Shown in pieces: positions 57,335-64,000 of a stretch of 64,000 nucleotides of DNA. Every line of letters begins with the position of its first letter. The first letter of the stretch is position 1. Below the pieces are notes generated by a model that was not told the DNA's origin, did not search any database, and saw only the letters and a list, made by a program, of their open reading frames with translations. A program made the position numbers and the translations under genes. This DNA comes from Strongylocentrotus droebachiensis (taxonomy: Eukaryota > Echinodermata > Echinoidea > Camarodonta > Strongylocentrotidae): assembly GCA_035222895.1 (NCBI GenBank), contig JAVYIG010001824.1, forward strand, positions 186,001 through 250,000, read 5' to 3'.

Positions 57335-57690
57335 TTAGGTGGATAAGTCACCGGACTGTGGATCACAAGGTCCGCGGTTCAAGTCCCGCCGCGGCACTAA
57401 TGTCCTTTGGCAAGACATTGATCTACATTTGCCACTCTCCACCCAGGTGTTAAAATGGGTACCCGGTAGGATGCGAAAGCTAATGTGGTTTGATTAGCAA
57501 GTGGCGCTTGTAAAATGGCGACTGGCTGGAATGCTCTCCAGGGAGTGGAGAATGTGCATACCTTGTGTGCGGGTAAGCCTGAATCCGATAACCGGGGTAA
57601 TAATAATATGTTGTAAAGCGCTGTGATACACATGTATGTCTGTAAGAGCGCTATATAAATGCCAATATTATTATTATTATTATTATTAGG
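57335..57690 (+). mobile_element. tRNA-derived SINE
   Basis: The tRNA-like head (GTTAGGTGGATAAGTCACCG and GCGGTTCAAGTCCCGCCGC) is followed by a conserved body (TGGCAAGACATTGATCTACA, CTCCAGGGAGTGGAGAATG). It ends GCGCTATATAAATGCC plus a TTA run, a tail common in marine invertebrate SINEs. Confidence 0.8.
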
Positions 57691-58039
57691 TGAAAATCTC
57701 AACAAAACAAACAATTCCCATCAAAATTTCATTCTGGCAGGAAAGAAAAGGCATACATTTTCACCTGAGAGTTAGGAGAAGACAGATCTTTGAATTAATT
57801 GATAATATGGACGCTCCAGATTTCTCTTACAAAAGTCCTTCAGCTTTGATGTAAGAGCTTATTTATGTTTATTTTTTGAGGCATCGGTGAAATATTGAGC
57901 AAGCTTGTCTGCACATTAGGTTTGACAAGCCTCCCCCATTCACAATGGTCTGGCAATGTACCCATTCCTTTGACAACGGTCCATGCATGGGCAACAAGCT
58001 AGGCTCCCCTCCCTCCTACCAAAGAGCCAACCCAAACTT

Positions 58040-60244
58040 TCAGACCTCTTCCATAGCCTTCAAACTCTGGACGATAATCGATCTCCTCATCATAGAGGAT
58101 GTACATGTTGTCGGCGATCTGGGACCAGGTGTCCGGCAGCTCCTGGCCCAGAAGTGAGGCTGCGTAGTATGGGTGACGCAGGGCCATCTGGGGTGCGACA
58201 TTGGTGTAGACCGAGTTATATACTGGGGCGTGGTCTTCATCTGGAGGCATAACACCTTTGAGATGAATTCAAATTAATTCATCAATTAAGTACTAATCCA
58301 AATGTGACTGTTTCCATACAATATGTCCCACATGACCTAAGTATTTATTCCATTATTTCGTTAAAACAAAAATCATCAAAAATGGTCACTACGAGACCAT
58401 GCATAGACTAATGGTTTACTCCCACATACATTATCTTATATTGGAAGGAACTATAGGGTGCTTTATGAATTTGACCTATGAATGAGTGTGCTGGTATACT
58501 GTGTCACAAAAATCTCTCCTTGAATATCTATGTATGTTTATATATCCCACTGCTGCCACCGTGCCAATGATCAAAAGATGAAATTCCGATTAAACATGCA
58601 ATGCAATGGTAAGATTTTGTTTTACTCATGTCTTCATGGTATGGAAGCACAGGGACAACTAGCCCGGATGGAGAATAGGAAGAGGGTACTTCACAGTATA
58701 TGATACTGCTCCATGCAATGGAGTAGACAGATAAGCAAATTATGCTAAGAGTGCTTTCACTGCCTTATGTGGTTTAGAACCAACATAGTTACAGCACTGA
58801 ATATTTGGACAAAGATCAAATCTGTATTAAGGTTTAATAGATATCATGGGATAATAGAAAGTAACACCATGAAGAAGAAAAAACAGGTTGTATGACTCGA
58901 AATTTTTCATAAGAAACTTTTTAAAAAAAAGGTACATAATGGAAGTTAGGGGTGCTGTAAGTGTTTAAACCAATGCCTACATTAATTGGATGTTTCCTGT
59001 ATTAAGCGTATCGGAAGTAAGAGAATTTGGTAGTCAACTGGTTGTTATGTGTACCTAATACAGTATAGGCCTGATTGTGGTAATCATAGGTAACCCTTCC
59101 AGCCCAGTAATTATAATCAGTTCTTTCACCAACTCAAATCCCTTGTCACTGATGAGGAAATCAGTGTCGTTGGTGGCATACTGGTACTGCTGCGCAGCAA
59201 ATGAGATGTCACCGCTGAGATGGATTTCATACTTTGCTGTTTTGGGGGCAGGGCAGGCATCAAAACCTGCAAAGTTAAAAAAAAACTTACATGTATGTTG
59301 TATTTTAAAACGTCATTTGCAAGTCAAGTTGGTATTACTAGTTGAGATCTACTTAAATGATTGTTCTAAGAAATATGATCATTTTTGCTCCTCGGATAAA
59401 ACATGGATTAACTTGTCTGCTAGATTTATTATGATATGTTGACCTTTTTCATTCTAATGGCATTCAAAAACACTAGACAGAGGTGCAATTTCTATTATTT
59501 TTTTTTATATCAATATCCACTTGGCTCTTTAATAATTGACACCACCATCCTATTCAACATCACATGGATCACTGACATCATCACCAAAATCCTCCTTCTC
59601 TCCCTTTTCCTCTTCCTCCTCCTTTTCTTTATTACATCTGACTCTTCATTATCATGATCATCTTCAAAGTTCTCATTCTCATTACCATCATTAACGCCAT
59701 GGTCAGATCCTGCATCCAGCACTGGACAGGACAGGACAAGAAGAAGCCCATCATCACCATAATCCTCCTCCTCCTCCATTTACTCATCACCCTCATCATT
59801 TTCCTTTCTAAATCATCATCAATACTACTAGCCTACTAGTCTCATGCACTGCCACTAACCCCAATAACAATAGAATGTTCATGCATCATCTACAGTTAAC
59901 AACTACATTATTCGTACCCTTTAATTGTTAAAACAAATTAAGTATGTGAAAAATTTAGTTGTCTCAATTCATGTTTTTTTTTTGAGAATGTGACATATTA
60001 TAGCTCACATCTAAAGGCATTCAACAAAGGCTAATTCAAGCAATCCACGCTTCATTCTTGACCCACGAAAAACATGAAAAGACATCAAATTTACAAGGGG
60101 TATGTAAACAATTTTACCGGTATAAGCCATCTCGCAAGGGAAGCGAGCTCCTTTTCCTGAAGTCTGTGCAGCGTATTCCTTGGCAGCCTCTAGATGCATG
60201 GTACGAGAATGGATCTTAGCTTGGGCTAGCTCTGGGAACAAGAT
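58040..60244 (-). pseudogene. PGGHG: PGGHG/ATHL1-like glycosidase, partial, one frameshift
   Basis: Three exons on the minus strand resemble the GH65 enzyme protein-glucosylgalactosylhydroxylysine glucosidase, which removes glucose from collagen disaccharides. Exon 60244-60118 gives ILFPELAQAKIHSRTM and KGARFPCEMAYTG. Exon 59266-59055 gives FDACPAPKTAKYEIHLSGDI and SFAAQQYQYAT, then, after one lost base near 59,110, YWAGRVTYDYH. Exon 58255 to about 58040 gives VMPPDEDHAPVYNSVYTNVA and YRPEFEGYGRG. Phases match at both joins (phase 1). PPDE includes the family's acidic active-site segment. The rest of the gene lies outside recognised exons, and the 3' exon end is unclear. The frameshift may be real or an assembly error. 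Confidence 0.7.
59480..60000. other. No gene; TCC/ATC-rich intron sequence
   Basis: Intron between glycosidase exons, with a CTCCTT/CATCAT-rich low-complexity stretch (59560-59830). Overlapping ORFs on both strands are compositional. Confidence 0.6.
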
Positions 60245-60264
60245 CTACATTCAATTTGGTGGGT

Positions 60265-60640
60265 ATCAAGGGCGTCAATCCGGGGGGGGGGGAGCAGGGG
60301 GGACACATCCCCCACGATATTTTCCTAGGGGCGACATCATATCAAATGTTCCCGATGTGTTGTCAGAAAAGATGAGGGACCACCAGGAACAACGATTTTG
60401 TATACATTGCCAAGCAAGGAGATGAGAGTTAAATTCACGCTAAAATATTTCCCAACGAATTAGGGAGAAAACAAATTGTGCTCTTCCCCCCCCCCCCCCC
60501 CCCCTCCATAGTGACCGACCGGTGACCCTCCGATTCCCGAGCAGTCTCCCATCGACCGCCGGCTGATTTTGGTTGCCGGGCAAAATTGGCTAAAAACTCG
60601 CCGCTCGGGCGCCGAGCAGGCTACTTTTGGGTAATGTGAC
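60265..60640. repeat. GC-rich repeat fragments with C/G runs
   Basis: GGGGGGACACATCCCCC resembles the inside of the hAT-like element at 46078-46098. A poly-C run at 60487-60504 and GC-rich sequence follow. No gene. Confidence 0.5.
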
Positions 60641-60704
60641 CATAGCATGAGCTAAGATACAGAAATATGAAGCGCTCTTCTGTCATATCATAAGAGGTAT
60701 CGTG

Positions 60705-60970
60705 GTGTAGAGGTGTCGTGGTCGAGTGGATACGTCACCAGACTGTGGACCACTAGGTCCGCGGTTCGAGTCCTGCTGCAGCACTAATGTCCTCTGGCAA
60801 GACATTGATCTACATTTGCCAAACTCAACCCAGGTGATGTACATGGGTACCTGGCAGGAATAAATTCCTTGAAATGCTAGAGCGCCATAATGGCAGCCAT
60901 GCTAAAGCCAGTGTATTAATCGGGAGCGCCAGGAGTGTCAAGTCTGACCGATTATTATTATTATTATCAT
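60705..60970 (+). mobile_element. tRNA-derived SINE
   Basis: The head TGGTCGAGTGGATACGTCACC with GCGGTTCGAGTCC, then the body TGGCAAGACATTGATCTACA, CTTGAAATGCTAGAGCGCCA and CCATAATGGCAGCCATG, ending with a TTA run. It is the same family as 57335 and the split copy at 21118-21955. Confidence 0.8.
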
Positions 60971-60979
60971 AAAATGAAA

Positions 60980-62740
60980 ATAAAAATTACCACCGCATAT
61001 CTGCATGAGGTATTTAAGGTTGTCTTGTTCAATACAATTTGTTGAAGAATTGTTCCAAAAAAAGCATATTAAATACAAATTTACACTTTGGACTACCATT
61101 TCCTGGCAACTGACAACCACTAGACACCCCCCAAGAAAAAAACTACCGTCAGAATTATAATCACCTGGCTCTACCCAGTACCCATCACACTACAGCGATG
61201 ATGACGCCTTGGACAACAAAAAAACTATTACATAAACTACCCATCCCAGAGGGAGGTTATACATTATCAATGTTTGTTAAATCATGGAAACGAAGTCGAA
61301 GATCAAGAACTGGTTTAAAAAATAAGTGGCTGTTGAGGAGCTACCTAATCACCATGTTGTCACTGTTTGTGTGTATTCCTAGTTGTGACTGTCTGTGAGG
61401 CGAAACGCTGAATAATTACAACGACTCAGGTTTTTACGGGAGTGTCAGTTTATTTTAGAGTCATAACCATCAAGGGGAATGCACTCTGTCTTTGATGAAC
61501 GAATCCTTTATCTTTACTCCTTCGACTGCTTTATTCCGTTCTTCTTCCCTTCACTCCGTGAAAACTGTACATGATAAAGCATAACAGGAATGCATAATAA
61601 GTACGTGTTTATGAATATAAGTTTCACAACATTAAAGCAACTATAGCATTCTACTAAATCAAAGGCATTGTCTGAATTCAGTGTCTAACTCTCTTTGAAT
61701 TTCATATAGAATGTCACAGTTAAAGAGAAGGTTGAGTTCTGGGAAGAGGTAAAAAATAATTTGTGAGCGTTATCATTGTTATTATGCAAGGGTGGAAGAA
61801 CATCAGATTAAACATGTTCCCTGAAAAGCATGGCTCTTCAAATGCCTTTATATTCTAAATATGACATGAAACATCGTAAAAATCGGGGGGTACGTTTTTT
61901 CGCCATGTGCTCGTGTAGTCCCATATACATCATTCTGTGTACAGTGCTTGTAACTTAGCCAAGATTTGCCCAAATTTGTTATCATTTTGATGATTCCAGA
62001 ACCTTACAATACACACGAATACTTATAAACTAGATGATCAACCTTTTCTGATAGATTCCACACCGTTTCTTTCACAATGCAATCACATGACCAGAACTCA
62101 ACTTTATCTTTAACACACAATTAAACTTACATCATCTTTATCATGTCTAAATCAGATTTAACACGGTTTCAACTAATAATGTGACTATATTTAACGAGCT
62201 TGAATGACTGTATCATAGTCAAGGAATACAATAACAAAGTCATGACCTTGACCTGTCATTCACACAGATATGCTCACATTCCTCATCCGTTTTCACCATA
62301 GAATGGCTTCTTCTGCATCATACGTTTAACTTTACTATTTCTTTCAACTTTAAGCTAAACCAAAACACCAATTATAGATGTAATGACATATTAAATGTTC
62401 AATAGATATCTCTGGTAAGGTAATTGTACAATCCTATGTGTGAATACACAGTTTACACATGTTATACATTTGCCATACAAATTACTGTGCTACTGTGTAA
62501 GATTCATACAATGTAAACATCTTAAAAACTACCTTTTTTACATTCATTTTCATAATGCTCAAATATGTGGTTTAACTAACCTCTGTGCCTCCATAATACT
62601 GTAGAAACAGCTCTCAGGAACAAAGGATGCTCCAGAAAACCACAGATTTTCCTCACAAAACAGAAATCATGTTGCAAACATGATCATTCCAAATCAGCCA
62701 ACAACAGGTGGCGCCAAACAAGTTTCTGACCTTCAAACTA
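60980..62740. other. No gene recognised
   Basis: AT-rich, possibly intronic to the glycosidase gene. Short ORFs (61198-61398) show no features. No repeat of known type was identified. Confidence 0.4.
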
Positions 62741-62749
62741 GAAAAACTT

Positions 62750-63828
62750 AAGAACTTTTTTTTTAAAAGCTTTTTTGCCTTTATTCAGATCTTCATAATT
62801 ATACAAAATGATGAATAGGAACACAACTGTTCTTACAGTATAAACATACATGTAGTACATTGTCTCATACATTATAAACACAGACATATTAAAAAAATAT
62901 TTTCCATAAGTATCCAAACTAATATAGTACACATTCAAACAAGTGTACAGAATGTGCTCCAATTCCTTTAAAAAAGGAAAAGGTGACGGTAATACTTGAA
63001 TACAACATTATAAAAAGGAACAATTTTTACAACATAATATGCAAATTAATTAGTTCAATATAAATTAAGCAATCTGAACAAAGATTTTCTTTTATAAACA
63101 AAAAGTATCTGGTGAAGGTGCTGCTTCATAACCCATGATGACAAAATTTGTTATATTTACATATAATAATACGGTGCATTTTTCATTATAACTATATAAG
63201 GGTCTTGTATCAGTGGAGGTCTGTAACTATACCGTTATTTAAAAATTATATAAATATGAAATATAAAAAAACAAGCAGAACACGATAGCAGATAAATGTC
63301 CGGATCGATGGGAAAGTGAGTGAGTGAACAGGAAACAGGAATTACAATATATATACAATCAGTTCCCCTGCCTTAAGGGGTAAAATTTTCCCATTTTTGA
63401 TAATGTATTGGCAGTTTGTCCTTTAATTTTGCTTTTTCATGTTCAACTTTTGTTGAGTTCTCTACAGCCTTACATATTTCTTTACTAGTTGGGAACTTTC
63501 CATTTTTACGATTACTGTAAATCATATATTTGACCATAATCAATACATGATTTAACAATATTTTATCTTTCATATTTTTTCTGAAACCAAGCAACACATC
63601 AATCCATTGCATATTAAGAAACTGAAACATCTTTAAACTGTTTCCCATCTTATTCCATATTCTGGTCCCTTCAGAACATTCAAAGAAGATATGACGATAG
63701 GTTTCTACTTCTTTTCTACAAAAGGAACATACATTTGACTGTGTTAATCCAAAAAGATACAATTTATCATTACAAAATATGATGTTATGTAAAAGTTTAT
63801 ACTGAAATTCCCTTAACTTCCCATCTAG
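62750..63828 (-). mobile_element. L1/Tx1-like LINE 3' end, 5'-truncated
   Basis: The minus-strand frame up to about 63828 reads EFQYKLLHNIIFCNDKLYLF, then CSFCRKEVETYRHIFFEC, the CxxC...H....C knuckle at the end of L1/Tx1 ORF2, and EKWENFTP-like at the stop (63373). About 600 bp of AT-rich 3' UTR runs to a T run at 62757-62764, the poly-A of the minus strand. It is distinct from the LINE at 39313. Confidence 0.75.
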
Positions 63829-64000
63829 AGTGGAAAATCTGGGGATTGAGAAACATGTTGTAGTTTCCGACTTATCTAGATTTAAAGCTATTACCTATGG
63901 ATGTTTAAAAGCAAATGCATCTTGTATTATAGCAATAAAATGTTATAGAGCATTTTGGAAGAGACAGACTCAAAATAATATACTGTTTTGTTAATGATAA
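63829..64000 (+). other. Short open frame beside the LINE end
   Basis: Directly at the truncation point an opposite-strand frame (SRVENLGIEKHVVVSD, ITYGCLKANASCIIAIKC) is open for 55 codons to a stop near 63,993. It could be an inverted 5' piece of the same LINE, as made by twin priming, or unrelated. Function unknown. Confidence 0.3.

Noticed and set aside
59510-59839. Acidic or hydrophobic ORFs on both strands
   Set aside because: Low-complexity TCC/ATC-rich intron sequence gives open frames on either strand.

Overview
The window is animal nuclear DNA: spliced genes with GT-AG introns, non-LTR retrotransposons, tRNA-derived SINEs, many short foldback elements and long homopolymer and dinucleotide runs. 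An NLR immune gene built as (2A-like peptide)-Death-NACHT-LRR, with amplified LRR exons, points to an echinoderm, most likely a sea urchin. That is inference from gene architecture, not a database match.

Layout. Positions 1-18,500 are repeats: two copies of an unusual tRNA-like/hairpin element (79-823 and 7851-8632), a tandem repeat of about 1.43 kb (2977-5846, with dispersed remnants), a degenerate CR1-like LINE on the minus strand (about 7310-11520), and several inverted-repeat elements, some nested. Positions 18,827-53,264 hold one plus-strand NLR gene. I reconstructed its exons from splice sites and matching intron phases: a 220-codon low-complexity exon; an exon with a canonical 2A-like ribosome-skipping motif (GDVERNPGP); a Death-domain exon; a NACHT exon; a divergent LRR exon; an array of about 1.5-kb units each carrying a phase-0 LRR exon (one broken, seven intact copies, 27285-37548); a C-terminal exon; and two short 3' exons. 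Positions 57,900-60,250 hold minus-strand exons of a glycosidase resembling PGGHG/ATHL1 (family GH65), with an apparent one-base frameshift. The right edge carries the 3' end of an L1/Tx1-like LINE.

The most striking object is at 46736-50834: a 4.1-kb DNA transposon whose two-exon transposase resembles the Transib/RAG1 family and whose termini both begin CACAGTG, the V(D)J recombination heptamer. It sits inside a hAT-like element (46048-51288) with near-perfect 8-bp target duplications, which itself lies in an intron of the NLR gene. So a RAG1-related transposon lies, nested, inside an innate immune receptor gene.

If translated as predicted, the NLR transcript would yield two products: an upstream polypeptide of about 270 residues and, after 2A skipping, a Death-NACHT-LRR protein of roughly 1,285 residues starting with proline. 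An internal ATG eight codons before the GDVE core could instead start translation so that the 2A lies at the extreme N terminus, the arrangement reported for some sea urchin NLRs. All positions and motifs were read by eye from the sequence; no searches were run.
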